A stretch of DNA of 64,000 nucleotides. It comes from Pleurodeles waltl (taxonomy: Eukaryota; Chordata; Amphibia; Caudata; Salamandridae). Position 1 is the first letter of the stretch, and each line of letters opens with the position of its first letter. The stretch covers positions 1,174,316,863-1,174,380,862 of the forward strand of contig NC_090437.1 in NCBI RefSeq assembly GCF_031143425.1, in the 5' to 3' direction. The notes beneath the pieces were generated by a model. It was not told the origin of the DNA, did not search any database, and worked only from the letters and a program-made list of their open reading frames with translations. Made by a program: the position numbers and the translations under genes. Positions 42,845 to 54,703 of this stretch are shown piece after piece.

Positions 42845-44095
42845 CTGATTCCAAGTGCAAAAACAATTACGCAATGAGATATGGAGGAAAAAAAACACAG
42901 TGCTTGACAATTTGATCTTACTAGATCTATTGACTGCTTTTGACACCATCAACCATCGAGTCCTACTCAACAGATTAAAGGAGATAGGGGTAGAGAGCAC
43001 CATCCTCAATTGGATCGATTCCTATCTATCTGATAGATCTTAAGCAATATCTCTCCCCTCCATTTAAGTCAGAATTCAAAGAAATCTTACATGTGGTACC
43101 ACAAGGATCAGCTTTAAGCCCCATTCTTTTTAATGTTTATCTTCATCTACTGCTGATTATGATTAAATCATTTGGGATGTCATACATAAACTATGCAGAC
43201 AACACCCATTAATACTGTCCTTAAATAATAATGATGCAGCTCAGCTAGAAAAATGTCAGGCCTGCTTAACGGAGAATGCTAACTGGTTCAGCAGGAATAC
43301 ACCTAAATGTAACAGAAGTAAGACTGTACTGTAAGTACACTATCATCTTCTGAGCAATTTCTGGCCTTCTGGCCTTGGACAAATGACACAGACAATAACA
43401 GCATGGTCAGTTCGAAATCTAAGGGTCCAGATTGACGAGAAGCTCTCTGTGGAAGCTCATGTCAATAAAGCTGTAGCTACTTGCCATGGACTTATGTGAA
43501 ATCTGAGAAAAAGTGTCCCTCTACTTCCACAGCCAGCCAGAAAACTGGTAGTGCAGTGTACAGTATTAAGCAGAATTGATTATTGTAACTCTCTTCTGCT
43601 AGGAGCTCCAGATTACATTTTTATAAAAGACTCTACAAGATATAAGTGATGGCCACTAAATTTGATTTGATTTGATTCTGTATTAAGTGCCTTAAAAGAG
43701 CTCCACTGATTACCTGATGGAACTGGACCTAGGCCACTACAAAAGAAATTCTGCCACTATGAGCTCCTAAGGTCTCTTAGAGCATCATCAGCAAATCTTG
43801 CTTGTGTGCACATTTTCAAAAAAACAAGACTTGTTGGGGGATCTTTTTGAGTCATGGCAGCACAATTTTGGAACAAGTTGTCAAATTCCCTAAGAGCGAC
43901 TGGAAATTTGCTGAGTTTTAGGAAGAATCTGAAGACGTGGCTTTTCCCTAAATAGATGGGGTAGGTTCTAACTCTTCTGTCTGTTAATATTATGAGAGGC
44001 CCCTTGCATAGATCGATAGTTTGATAACGCCAAGGTACCCGTTGGGTGAACATTGTGCTATATAAATTACTAATAATAAGAATAATATTCAATTC
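42845..44095 (+). pseudogene. L2/CR1-like LINE, decayed RT and 3' end
   Basis: The + strand encodes LLTAFDTINHRVLLNRLKEI and ILNWIDSYLSDRS (RT motif A region), then VPQGSALSPILFNVY (43095-43140) and a YADN box near 43192 in place of YADD. Frames are broken repeatedly. The 3' end reads GTGCTATATAAATTAC followed by TAATAATAAGAATAATA, the usual L2-type terminus with a short microsatellite tail. It is 5' truncated and inactive. Confidence 0.8.
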
Positions 44096-45680
44096 ACTAC
44101 TTACATACCCCAGGCTATGATGATCTGTGAAGAATAAAAAAAAAACACTTCATCATCTTCCAAATTCTACAATCATTGACAACCACCACTCTCCTTTAAT
44201 GTAATCTGTCTATATCTCGTTTTCTAGCATAGTATTCCTACTGTAAGCAACTTTTCATTTTCCCACGTGTGCAAACAAAGTGTTTCAGTTGCAACTTTGA
44301 TGCATCAGTCTCGAAAAAGATATCTAAGACTAACCTGGCTGATGTAAATTTAATCTAAAAACCTGTCTTCATTCACTGGGATGTTCCTACGTATCGACTT
44401 GCCGATATGTAAGTCACCTTCCCTCTAGGCAACTTTGTGAAAATGCTTGCCAACCCAGAATATATCAAATAAAATATTGTATGAAAAAAGTAGAGAGTCC
44501 ATGAAGGTTCTGAATACTTTTGCATTGAATAAGTTGGATCATTTTGAACAGCATAAACCTTGGACTGTACCTTTGGACTTCTTTTGTTGCACATGTTACA
44601 ATTGTGAAATTATGACTGCAATGGCCTTAAAAGCTATATTGTATCTTCATGATGCACCAATGCAATAGCCATCTGCTCCAGGATAGACTGAACAAGTATC
44701 TATTCATCTGTGCTGAAAGGTGAACTTAAGATACAGAAATGCTTTGGCCTCACTGCCACTTCAAATCTAGGTTGCTAATGTATCATTGTCTCCCAAAATG
44801 GAGCATTTTTACTGACCATACTACCTTAGGGCCCTTTGAAACAAAGTACCCTTGTCTTCACAGTATAAGACAGGAACTTAGGCTGCTGCCTGTTTTCTCA
44901 GTTAGTGTGCATTGACCTTAAAGGCATCCTACCAACCTTGCCCCTACATCTTTCATAGTTTTAGGTTTATTGCATGTATGATGCATCACTGATCATACCA
45001 CATTTTCCCTACAGAATAGTTTTGATCCTGTAGTTGTTAATCCCCCTATAATGGCAACCTAATAATCTAAACAATTTGCATAGGGAATGCAAACAAGACC
45101 ACTAAGTGAGCCTCTTAAGATTGAGTTCTCTTATCACACTAGTTCTTCAACTCCTTTAGTGAGTAAGACTTGATGTTCCGGTCCTCTGCACTATCTTTGC
45201 ATTGCAGAGAATATGAACATGGCCTACACCTGACAAGGGAAGGAAAGCCCTCTATTGCTCACATCAGCTGGATTCCCTTTTAGAGCCCACCTCTTGCTGT
45301 TGTGGAAGCCTGATCCTTTTTTGTGTTGCGCTGATGTCATCATTCTTAAAAGTAAAAGTTGAAGGAGCTGTTCAGCTCCTTTCATTGTGTTCGGTGCTTA
45401 TGGGCACAGCTCAGACCCTCAATGACAATTCATAACAGGAGAGGTACCACTGGAAAGGGGACATTAGGGATCCTTCCTTGGGCCACAGAGAGCAATCTCC
45501 TGAGCAGGTATCCACCCATTAGACACCAAGGAAATGCCTCTGCGCATTGGTGGGGTGAGCAGCTGCATGGGCAGTTGCTCACTCGACCCACCAATTAAGT
45601 TTTTAATCTTTCTGTTCTCCTGGAGGGAGTAGATTGGGAGTTTGCCACAGTCTACTTACCCTGGGGTTGAGGGTCAGACC
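44096..45680. other. Intronic stretch, nothing recognised
   Basis: No coding motif, RNA gene or clear repeat seen. Short open frames lack domains. Confidence 0.5.
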
Positions 45681-45689
45681 ACCCACTTT

Positions 45690-46480
45690 ATCCCAAGATT
45701 TGTTTTTTTTTTATGAAAATGGGGTGGGGATGGCCCGCCCTCATTTCGGGCCCACTTCCCACTCCTAAAGCCTACGCAGTCTTTGTTTACCCCCAGAGAA
45801 CAGCTTGGAAGCTTTAAACCCAATTTGACCTTGCTGGGAGCAGGATACACATTAAAAACCAGGGGCAGATTTGACTTTAAAAAAAAGAACGGGGTTGTGA
45901 CCAGCCCATCCTGGCATCAGGCCACACCCTCTACTCCTGTAGCTTAAACAGTCTTTTGGGGCATATTGCCTGAGCACACTCACCCTCCAAGTGAGAGGGC
46001 AGAAAGCACACTCGGAACCAATGATAGATTTTTTTAAAATAACAAACAGGGTGGGAGTTGGCCCATCCTGACAATGGACTACACCCTTTACTCCTATATT
46101 CAACACAGTGTTTCTGCCCTCCATAGGACAGAATGGGAGGTTTACTGCCATGCCCTCCCACAGGAGGTAGTAATCCCTCTAGCTACTAAGGATAGTTGTT
46201 TTCCCATTAAAAAAAAAAAAAAGAATGGGGGCATTGGTCCACACCCTCAATCCTGAAACCAAACAAACTGTACACCCCCTCTGAGGAATTTGATGATTTT
46301 ACCCTATTCAAACAAAAATAGACAATAGTGAGTTATTTTTAAGGTGGGATAGGGGCTGACCCACACTGGCATCTGGCTACTTATTCCATCCTTAGAGCCC
46401 CAACAGGTTGTATGGCTCCCTGGGGAGCAGATTGGAGATTTAACCTCAATCTAGCCCCCCACATGGAACTGCAGAAAGCA
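45690..46480. repeat. Degenerate minisatellite, about 5 units of roughly 150-170 bases
   Basis: A T/A-rich run followed by GGGGTGG…, (C/G)(C/A)CCATCCTGGCATC-like, CACACCCTCTACTCCT-like and a AAACAGTCTTT-like segment recurs near 45700, 45885, 46035, 46205 and 46335. Units are strongly diverged with indels. Confidence 0.5.
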
Positions 46481-49341
46481 TAAAGAACACCGGGACTGTT
46501 TAATTGAAAGTGCCCCGGGGGTGTAACGAATATTTGCACCTACTCCTTGGGAAGCAGCCAGTATTTCTACCCCAAGAAGGAGGAGTCCCCTTTCTGACAA
46601 ACCATATATCAAAAAATGCCAAATAAATACCAATTTGTACTCACTTACCCATGAGAATGGCTGCAGTATTCGGGCAATGGGTCACCTCCCACGCTGGGAA
46701 GCTTACCAACCGTGGACATTTTTTAAATTTAGTGACTCAGAGAAATACAGAGATTTATGTATGGTTTATTTGAATCTCGGCTGCTTTCTTGATTAGATTG
46801 CCTTGCAAACCTCAAAAATATGTGTAAACCACAGAAATGTCTCTTTCTTGGAGGATGGCTGCAACACTTTGACCTAGAGTTGGCCAGCAACCAGATAACT
46901 ACGCAGACCCTACGCAGTTCTCAAACATAGAGGTTTCAGGAAAAGGGCTCAGCACTGTGGCAGAAATATCTTTGTAGTTAAGAGGTTGAATATACAATAT
47001 AGGCAAATGTAGCCCAAGCAACTTGTTTCATTACCTTTAATCCAGGCAAGTTGTTTGGATTGTTTTATTTATGGCTGAACCTACTTGCTGAGTAAGTGCT
47101 ACACACACTATTTTTCTCCATCCTTATTAATTATTACAAACATCACAGTAGATTGGTCATCAGGAATGTCTTAGGTAGTAAAACAAAAACAATTGTAAAT
47201 GAGCTTAAAATGTGCAGACTTTCTTGTGTATTCACAAAATAATTCTGGTAAGTGAATGGGCCAAGTTATCTTTCTGCTGCTCTTTTACCCTGGAGAGAGT
47301 GTCACTTGGCCTTATATCTTCAGTATTCAGTAACAACAGTTAAGGCACCTGTTTTTTGCATTAAATGTTGCTTATTAAACAATGTACTCCTCCATGACCC
47401 ACCTAACTAATGCACTTTAAATGCTTAAGACATTTTTGCATTCACCTGAGAAGAGATTAAACTAATATTTAGGTGGACCAAAGCAGTCTTGGTTTGTAAA
47501 ATGGCTTTAAGCTCTGTCGGCTTTGCAATGAAAAACATTTGTCTTGCAAACTATCAAAGTTTGGCTTACACATAAGCTGCCGCCATGCCCCATTAATGGA
47601 TGACCCAGGCAGACTGCCCTGCAGTGTTCCTGAAGCCTTGGGGTCTACTTACTATTTAGGATGTGCTATAGTATGAACGGGGCACTGGGGCCACTGGAGA
47701 GAGGGAGAAAGTAAGGGAGAAACACTTCATGCCCCAACTGACTCTACCTTTCACCTGATGACTATATGACAGCTCCTCCTGCAGGGCGAATCCAGGACTC
47801 CATGGGAGAAGAACTGGTAGAAACAAAAGACTGGGGTGAGCAGTAACAGCAAACAAACACCATGCCTAAAGGGAAATAGGTCTCCTGTGTTCAAAGGACA
47901 ATAGAAGGAAGTGAAATCAGCAGACACCACAATCAGCAGTGTGACTGCTTACAAATAACAAAGATATTTCAGTAAAAATAAAAACTGTTCACATGTATAG
48001 GTGTTGGACAGGAAATTTTAAACAATATCAGTATGATTTGGGAACCCACAAACATCTTGTGAAAGATTCTGATCATATTTCCTGATGGAACAACACTGTT
48101 TGCATTGACTTGAACTGTAATGACAGGCCCACAAGTATGGATTCGGCCTAAACAGAATGAGTGATGTTGCTATCCAGAACATGCAATAAATTGATGGAAG
48201 GAATGCTTGAATTATTCTTAGCCACTGGTGATCACTTTGGCTGCAATCTAGTCCATTGTTTTTCTCCTACTCTGCTACTCTAGTCATATGCCAAACACAT
48301 GCACTTGAACTTCTAGAGCAGGTCCCCTCCAGATAGGAAATCAAGCAACTTCAGACTGCTTTCACTAACTTGGGCCTCACTGCTGTGGGAAATATTCACC
48401 ATTCGTGCTCTTTTTTGCATACATTCTTTATTTCTTAGTCTTTTCTACAGGCAAAAAAGATCCTTGCTTGCAGGAAGGCGCTGAATATTTGCATGCTTGA
48501 TGTTTGGATAACTAAAGTACTGCCATCATTCAGATGTTACTTGGCCTTTAAGGCTATTTCACAGTTTACCATCATTTACATTGTAAATAAGTTTGCGTTT
48601 ATGGTGCCAAATGTCTTTTTAGCAAATTAAACACATGTTGGGAGGTCTTGTGATGAGTTAAGATACAGCTACAAATGCTATTTCAAATAAGAAAGCTGTG
48701 CTAAAAAGAAATCTTGGTAAAATGCTTCCGCACATGTACTACACCGAGAGCTTCTTGAGTCAGGGCATTGCCAATGATGATTGCTACAAGGTCAAGTACT
48801 TTATGGAATTCCCCAAGAGTAATGTATACTGCACTACTCTTTAACCTAAATCTCCTTCTGCTCCAGAAATGATTAGGTTACCAACTTGAGCAACCTTCCA
48901 TTGCTATCCCAAAGACACTCAGATTATATTCCAGTGGAGATGAGTGTTTGTGAGATCTAAAACTGAACAGGTGACATACTTCAATAATGCAAAACTTTAT
49001 TTAATTTTAGAGAACACTGATTTCTTTCTAAAAAAACGGTACAAAAGTAGGAATCACAGGCCCAATGTACGAAAATACTGGCTGCAAAAAGTGGTTAAAA
49101 ATTTTCCACTGACTTTTTGTAAAGAGTCTTTAAATTTGTGGTGATACCTATGTACAGATAGGTTGCATCGCAAAATCTCCAGTTGCGGGGAGGGGGCCTG
49201 AATGTTTCTGAATGAATGACTGGCTACAAACACAGGGATAATGGCCTGCAAGGACCAGCCAATGTGTTTGCATTCTCCAATGAGAACCTTTTTACCAATT
49301 GGCCCATGTTCCTTTAAGGAACCTTTGCTGCTTTAAAATAG
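46481..49341. other. Intronic stretch, nothing recognised
   Basis: No gene or repeat could be assigned by eye. Composition is ordinary AT-rich intron. Confidence 0.5.
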
Positions 49342-49344
49342 TAA

Positions 49345-49498
49345 GGCCCATATTTATACTTTTTTGCGCCGCATTTGCCTCATTGTTTGACGCAAAAGCG
49401 GCACAAACGTACAAAACATAATTGTATTTTGTAAGTTTGCGCCGCTTTTGCATAAAAAAATGGCGCAAATGAGGCACAAAAAAGTATAAATATAGGCC
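49345..49498. repeat. 154-base MITE with TAA target duplication
   Basis: The ends GGCCCATATTTATACTTTTT and AAAAAGTATAAATATAGGCC are inverted, flanked by TAA at 49342-49344 and 49499-49501. The interior pairs GCGCCGCATTTGCCTCATT with its near complement AATGAGGCAC… and contains AAAAGCGGC / GCCGCTTTT. It is the best-preserved copy of the family also seen at 2950-3107. Confidence 0.8.
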
Positions 49499-49501
49499 TA
49501 A

Positions 49502-50770
49502 ATGTTTCCTCTTATAAAAGTGATGGGCAAGAATAGGGAGTGGTCTCTTGGGCCACAGCCTTCACTCCCTGAGGCCACTTGACATGATTCTCAAAAGGTA
49601 AGCTTTCCAGTGGTCACAGCTTCACCTTTGTGGATGTTACCACTTATTTTGTGGAGTTAGCAACATTTAAGTAGTTTGTTACTGCAATTGTGGTTGCAAA
49701 CCATTGACATATCATACACCTAATCACAAATAGAAGGGGATGCCCGCCTCATGACACTTTTATGTGGGAATGATTTCACAGCCCTTTCTAGTATCAATTT
49801 GAAATGCAACACAAAACACCGTACGCAATAAGGAAAACCTATTCTGATCAGAAACCATTGTTTAGTAAATACTAAAATGCCTTTTTTTGCGAATCACAGG
49901 GTTTGAGATAGAAAAATGGCTTAACACTTTGGGTGCCTAGTTTTTAAAGTAGGTTATTTTGAGATTGCATCTAAAGAAAAGATGAAGACTCTTGAAGTAT
50001 ATTTGGATGTACAGGAGTCATCTGCAATCCGGTGAATGCAATTATGGTTTCATCTAACATTTACATGCTACTGATCAGAGAATCCCTTCTCAGTGAAAAA
50101 GCTTTATATGGGCTGGTGGAACACATCCCTGTTGGTTAATATTACCTATTTTCACCTAACTGATCCGTTCTAGGAAAAAAGGGGAATTGAGAATAAGTGG
50201 GTTGTCTCACCACTCCAAGGGTTGCATGTCGCTGGCAACCTGTCTTTTAATCGAAAATCCTTGAATAACCCGCTAGATGAAAGATTACTATTCTATTTTA
50301 CTAATATTCTGAAGCAGCAGAATTCAATATCTTGTTGAAAAGTGAGGACTTTGAATGCAATTCTTGTCTGCACCAATGCATACATAGTGAAGAGTATATT
50401 AGTATGGGCTCTCCTTTGTAGGACAGAGCAGCAAAAATATACATGACCCTTGGGGAATCCTTTAAAGTACTTGACATGTTAGCACAGGCTGCACAGTTCT
50501 TGCAAAATAGTTAATTCTTGCTATTTCAGCACAAATATGCTCCTGTTAAGACAGCTGGGTTAGAGAAAGCACAGGCCTCCTGTGCTCTTGATAGGGCTGA
50601 AAGAGGCCGCTCCCTCCAATCCTGATGATTCTTTCATGCTAGTTACCAGCATGAAAGCAGCACCAGGATTGCTTCAGGGAACTTGCTGTAACCAGGGAGG
50701 AGACCAGAACGAGGAGGACATCAAACGCCGTACAGCAAGCAAGGTAAGAGGGGTTTTTCTTTTTATTTAC
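49502..50770. other. Intronic stretch, nothing recognised
   Basis: No gene, RNA or clear repeat seen by eye. Confidence 0.45.
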
Positions 50771-50774
50771 ACCA

Positions 50775-51120
50775 CTCACCTTGCATGCATGCACGCATGC
50801 ATACATGCACCAACACCACATTTGCCCACCGCCCAACTCTGCCTACGTGCCAGCTGCTGAGGCTTCTCCTGCTTTCTCTTACTCTTGATGGAGTGTGTAC
50901 TGACACTGCTTGGGTCACTAGTACAGCCCGCTGTGTCTCTCTATCTCTCTCTCTGTCAATACCCCCATCATCATTTGTTATTCCTCGGGGACACCAAGCA
51001 CTGTTGTGGCTCGGTATTTCATTCTCTCATCTCTCTCTTCTCACTACCTTTCTCTCACACCTTTCTCTCCCACCTGTTCTGTCTTTCCCTTCCATTGCCC
51101 CCCTCTCCTGCTGCCTGTCA
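50775..51120. repeat. Low-complexity tracts: TGCA-type then CT-rich
   Basis: GCATGCATGCACGCATGCAT (about 50782-50806) is followed by CTCTCTATCTCTCTCTCTGT-like and TCTCTCTTCTC-like tracts to about 51120. The open frames across it are Ser/Leu/His-rich artefacts. Confidence 0.6.
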
Positions 51121-52620
51121 CTCATCGCTATTGACTTTGCAACTACGTGGTTATTTAAAAAATGTACTGGCATTGGCAAAGCCAATAACGGTGGCTGACC
51201 ATCTTGGAAGTGTGTCTTTTTGTATTTCCATGGTTACGCAGCATAATGGCCATCTTGGAAGTATATAAAATACATTTTCAAATTAACCAAACATTATTTT
51301 CTATACTTTGAGGATGGTCGCCATGTCAATTCAACAAGTAACATGACAGTTTCGGAGCATAGAAATCACACTTCTTCAATATCCAGCCACTTCAATTTGC
51401 ATATCCAGTGCAGGCTCAATATTTACCAAGCACTGACAAAGCCAATAGCAACAAAAAGCAAGCACAGACAAAGCTAGACTGATTGGCTTTACCAGTGCTT
51501 CTTGCTGCTGTGCTTGGTTCAAAATGTAAACCTAACCCACCGCACTTTTGGAATTTGTGCAAACCAGGGTTGCCTCACCTTGCTGAACACATTTGACCAG
51601 TCCACATGCTGTCACACATAGTTGATTCTTTTGTGGGCGTTAACGCAAGGTGAGTGACACACGGAGCCATGCTATTTATGCGGTTACTGCTGTCGACAAG
51701 AGAGCAGGACGTGAGCTGCAGCTTGTCTATGACAATAGAGGATGGGGCATCTTATCCAATAAAGCTCAGCACTTTGCAGAGGCTAAGGATGCAGTACATG
51801 ATGCTCAGCACTTATAATAAATATAGACATAAGGCTCCCCCTCCCCATAGTGCTCAATGACTCTCTTAAAGAGGTGTGGTGGTGTTCGAGTATAGATAGC
51901 TATGTGTGATTCTGTGGAATCCTGTAGGTGCAGTCCTCATGCCGTGTGGACAGTGGTGTACTCTATTTTAGTGTGCCCCAGCTTTACTTCCAGATGACCC
52001 ATCAGACATACCCGGCCTGCCACTTGGAAAGCACACAGATGTCACTTGGATTGACAGAAGTGGTTCTTCAGGTGTAAAATGTTCCATGTAAATGACAAGG
52101 GCGCTTTCTAAGCACTCGCCAACCAAAACAGTAGTGTATTAAATATTATAAAAGAACTGCACAAAAGTGTTGAGTTCATAAAAGTGTATGCAAATGAGAG
52201 CGGTCACATGGGATGCAGAGTTCACAAACAATATGCAGATGGGAAAGTGCAGCTGTTTGTGTCCTTCACAAATTGTGTGATATTACCCAAAGAGTGCAAT
52301 GCACTGTTATATATAGTTGCAGCATTTTCTTTGAATGGCCCAGCAATGAAGAGGATATCACTGAAAAGATATATGTTGTTGTATACAAGCATTATCTTAA
52401 AACCGTTATATATTGCAAAAAGATTAAAAAAAAGAAAAGATAAATCTGCTCTAATACAATCGGATGGAGAAGTTAGAAGTCACTTTGTTCGCAGTATCGA
52501 AACTTCTGTTTATTCATTTCAGTCCAGACGATATGAATGAGTGTAATCTTTTCTATAAATAAGTTCCATTCATTGATAGTTAAAAAGTGAAATGTGCTTC
52601 TGTCATTCGAGCCCTCTGCA
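51121..52620. other. Intronic stretch with a short direct repeat, no gene
   Basis: A short word, CATCTTGGAAGT, occurs at about 51201 and 51251. Otherwise nothing is recognised. Confidence 0.4.
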
Positions 52621-52621
52621 G

Positions 52622-52787
52622 CAGTGGAGTAAAAAAGCATCGCAAACCCCCTCCCCCACGGTACGGGGGAAGGGGCGAGGTCCAGGGGCCCCCTGGCACT
52701 GTGCACGGGCACCTGGCAGGGTCCGGAGTGCAGGGGCCCCTCCATGTATTTTGCCGCGTGGCCCCCTCAAGTTTTCTTACGCCACTG
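52622..52787. repeat. 166-base MITE with CAGTGG…CCACTG ends (possible hAT type)
   Basis: CAGTGGAGTAAAAAA and TTTTCTTACGCCACTG are inverted ends. The interior is GC-rich with GGGGCCCCCTGG and CAGGGGCCCCTCC. The flanking 8 bases (CTCTGCAG and CCATGCGG) agree at 5 of 8 positions, a weak hint of an 8-base duplication. A related, more diverged copy is at 1044-1201. Confidence 0.5.
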
Positions 52788-52789
52788 CC

Positions 52790-54670
52790 ATGCGGCATCA
52801 TGACTGAGAAAATTGGCCTCCCATGAACATCCACGCTATATCAAGAAGTCAAGCAGCGCACAGCATAAAATACATTTGCTGTGCTGCCTTGCCTGAAAGG
52901 AAGGGAGCAGAATAGTGGCATACCTAGTTAGATGTGGTGGTCTCTGCATGTGCTGGTGCACTTTAGACAGATCTGTTCCATCCCAGACCCCTTGCACCAC
53001 TGTATAATGGTGTCTTCGTTGTCTAAAGCATGGTTTTACACTGAATGGAGCCTCTTCCAGTATAAACCCTATGCTGTACAAAATAGTACAGTACACGGCC
53101 AAAGTGTGAAAAACAAGAAGAAATTACAACATTTCTCCTCGTTGTTCCTGTCTCGAGAAGGTGTAGCATTTTGGAACAAATCCCTGTCTACAGTTCTTTG
53201 TAGGTAGTGATTTGCATCAAAACCCATGGGTGGTTGTATGGAAATGCCCATGGACCGTTCAGGGAACAAATCCTTGATGCAAAGTCATGCATAGTAGCGC
53301 ATTGCACAACTTTGCATTACTATTGAATGCAAATCATGATTTGCGCTGGATAGTAAATCTCACTTGAACACTTTGCCATGGGTTTGCGTTGGAAAAGTAA
53401 CTTTGAGTCCAAGTGTGGTTAAACCCAAGATGATGTTTGCCACTTTACTACTGAACACAACATCCTTAAATGAAACAGATCCAGGTAAGTATGGGCAAGT
53501 AGAAGATTTTCTGCGTTTATCTATTTTATTATCTATCATGGACGACTACAACATTCTGTGGTTAATCACTTGAATTGAATACAATTCTAGACACCTTAAT
53601 CTGTCTTTTGATTTGCACGGTGGACGAGGTCCATACTGGATTACTTCAGACCTGAAACAGGTGGCTACATTGTCACGGGTGTAGTCTGATTAGAATTAGA
53701 AGTAGGATTTCTAATTTTCTATTTTTTCCTGTAAATAGATCAGTTGAAATACTCTCAACTAAAAAAGTGGCTACAAGTATTCACATTGAAACAATGTACA
53801 CATTTCATCATGCATTCCAATTGATAATCTTAACTTCTTATATCGCTCTTCAAACTGCACGTCTGTTGTTTCGAAGCTTTGTAAATTACAGGTGTTACTT
53901 TTTGTTACCCAACTCTATGGTACTCTGTTTACATGCCTTCGAAGGGATGGACTGCTGAGTTGGCCTTTACTGGATTCAAAATCATTATCTGCCAGTCGCT
54001 GCCGGTTGGATATCAAAATATCGTGGATGTTAATATTCCCATACAGAAATATCGTAACCAAAATATTAGCTAACAAAATATGACTAAAGTATTCTATTCT
54101 TCACCCATCCTTAAAGTACCTTGAAGATATGTGTATAGGGTCATGGTAAATATATTTAGAGTTATTCATAGTAAACCCATATTTACCCACATATGCTAAC
54201 CTCAATGATATTTCAATATTTTGGTTGTGATATTTTTTATAGAACGATATTAAAACCACAATAGTTTGGTACCACAACATTGATGCTTGTTTCAGCAGAC
54301 AGCCTTCAACTAACTGAGCCATCCATTTTATTCACGTTTTGTACAATACAACATATACTTTAAGACTTACAGTCTACTCCACAAAAATGGCCTATTCCTA
54401 CAGTAGATGTCTTCCAGTGCAATTCAAGCAATGCTATTGAAGATTACCCATGATTCAAGGCACCCTAAAATCTGGCTGTTTAATCATAAATTGACAATCT
54501 AGGTTAGATGTTTTAGATACAAATGGTATGCAATATAATGTATCATAGCATGTTATTCCTTGCTTTCAAGTGTGTAATTCCATTCCAGTTAATTGCATGA
54601 AGGAACATTCTCTGAAAAAAATAACCCATTAATTTAACCTTAAAACTTCTTTCCTTTTGATATTTTTCAG
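52790..54670. other. End of the large HTRA3 intron, with a fold-back segment
   Basis: Around 53196-53400, TTTGCATCAAAACCCATGGG is inverted relative to CCATGGGTTTGCGTTGGA, suggesting a diverged fold-back element. The rest is AT-rich and ends in a polypyrimidine-AG acceptor (ATTTTTCAG) before the serine exon. Confidence 0.4.
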
Positions 54671-54703
54671 TATGGAAATTCAGGTGGTCCCTTGGTTAAT
54701 TTG
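54671..54703 (+). CDS. HTRA3: HTRA3 33-base exon carrying the catalytic serine
   Basis: The exon encodes exactly YGNSGGPLVNL, the HtrA active-site loop; the catalytic Ser codon is TCA at 54680-54682. The acceptor is TTGATATTTTTCAG and the donor is TTG|GTAAGT at 54704. Both boundaries are phase 0, so it joins the previous exon (…DAIIN) to give the family sequence DAIIN-YGNSGGP without gap. HTRA1/HTRA3 genes have a short exon of this kind, and this protein cannot be active without it. The following exon (DGEVIGIN… in the family) was not found before 64000. Its small size would make it invisible to most gene finders without homology. Confidence 0.97.

Larger units (their letters stand above)
13419..54670 (+). 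other. HTRA3: HTRA3 intron before the catalytic-serine exon (41252 bases)
   Basis: The donor is GTAAGT at 13419 and the acceptor is TTGATATTTTTCAG ending at 54670. The intron is phase 0. At least six large mobile-element blocks account for much of it: the LINE, the Gypsy-type element with its internal insertions, a Penelope-like remnant, the 9.1 kb LTR element and an L2-like LINE. Bases 13419-14640 show no recognisable repeat or gene. Confidence 0.9.

Noticed and set aside
50785..51268. Ser/Leu-rich proteins of 127-137 residues
   Set aside because: They arise from CT-rich low-complexity DNA.
52614..52795. Firm 8-base hAT target duplication around the MITE
   Set aside because: The flanks agree at only 5 of 8 positions, which is not enough to claim.
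3573..54703. HTRA1, HTRA2 or HTRA4 instead of HTRA3
   Set aside because: The [11 protein letters not shown] insertion, [18 protein letters not shown] and [14 protein letters not shown] match HTRA3; HTRA1 has different wording and a shorter loop.
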